Assembly: GCA_016844935.1 (NCBI GenBank) | Contig: JAERTK010000094.1 | Location: 1-34,815, forward strand | DNA from: Desulfobacteraceae bacterium | Lineage (GTDB): Bacteria; Desulfobacterota; DSM-4660; Desulfatiglandales; Desulfatiglandaceae | Direction: 5' to 3' | Length of the DNA: 34,815 nt | Part shown: positions 34,708 through 34,815 of the stretch, one piece after another | Position numbering within the stretch: the first letter of the stretch is position 1 | How the letters are laid out: each line of letters opens with the position of its first letter | Notes under the pieces: generated by a model | What the model saw: the letters and a program-made list of their open reading frames with translations, nothing else | Told to the model about the DNA's origin: nothing | Databases searched by the model: none | Translations under genes and position numbers: made by a program

Positions 34708-34815
34708 TCTCTGCGTCAGATAAAAATTTTAATCCTCGAAATACCAAACGTATTCCTGTGGTTAAAATTTTGATCTTCCTTGACCTTGACAAAAAATCCT
34801 AGTTTTCGTTCAGAC
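34680..34815. repeat. ~136-bp imperfect palindromic element (MITE-like), runs to the window end
   Basis: GAACGAAAACT at 34683-34693 and its reverse complement at 34801-34811 bound the element. Inside them, AGATAAAAATTTTAATC and the reverse complement of the other arm, AGATCAAAATTTTAACC, also match, as do the AATAC segments nearer the centre. It abuts the point where the beta-helix frame of giant gene B is cut. No gene is encoded in it. Whether it ends at the window edge cannot be seen. Confidence 0.65.

Overview
The window looks like a chromosomal segment of a Desulfobacterota (former Deltaproteobacteria, sulfate-reducer-like) genome. This is inferred from gene content: a DctPQM TRAP transporter, an HpnH-type radical SAM enzyme with an RND/aminotransferase neighbourhood, many small heptanucleotide repeats, RAYT elements, and giant LamG/beta-sandwich surface proteins. 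No rRNA or other decisive taxonomic marker is present.

Positions 1-8000 hold housekeeping and transport genes. A GntR/FCD regulator and a dctP-dctQ-dctM TRAP operon lie on the minus strand, with a perfect TTGTATACAA-type operator between the regulator and a divergent hotdog thioesterase. pyrF follows, overlapping the thioesterase tail to tail. Next come a tRNA-Thr(CGT), a small Cys-containing protein, an uncharacterised gene coupled to a lysozyme-like/peptidoglycan-binding gene, and a divergent stand-alone receiver protein whose phospho-acceptor Asp is Glu.

Positions 8010-15760 are one long minus-strand operon: class III aminotransferase (HpnO-like), MMPL/RND exporter (HpnN-like), PhnD-like binding protein, TatT/TPR-like lipoprotein, HpnH and a second radical SAM protein. 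It resembles the side-chain and transport half of a hopanoid pathway, but no cyclase is visible. A large MscS-family channel gene follows (15884-18277).

Positions 18731-34815 are the accessory part and the most interesting. A plus-strand cassette (PqqD-like protein, HPr-kinase-like protein, PF14907-type nucleotidyltransferase) matches the accessory gene set of some lasso-peptide/RiPP clusters. It lies tail to tail with a 71-codon gene whose product has a twin-arginine-like leader, a YKKPAV segment resembling the RRE-binding YxxP motif of lasso leaders, an AYA cleavage site and a 16-residue tail ending KGDSN. A second copy of this peptide gene lies about 8 kb away. Each peptide gene sits directly downstream of a giant surface-protein gene, and the two giants share the same C-terminal module.

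Both giant genes are broken while both peptide genes are intact. Copy A is split by a 1643-bp ISAzo13-type IS; excising it plus one TTG duplication restores a single 1491-codon frame exactly. Copy B carries a one-base frameshift and is cut at its 5' end by a palindromic element at the window edge. A RAYT element with perfect 27-bp inverted repeats and a 56-bp RAYT remnant lie between the copies.
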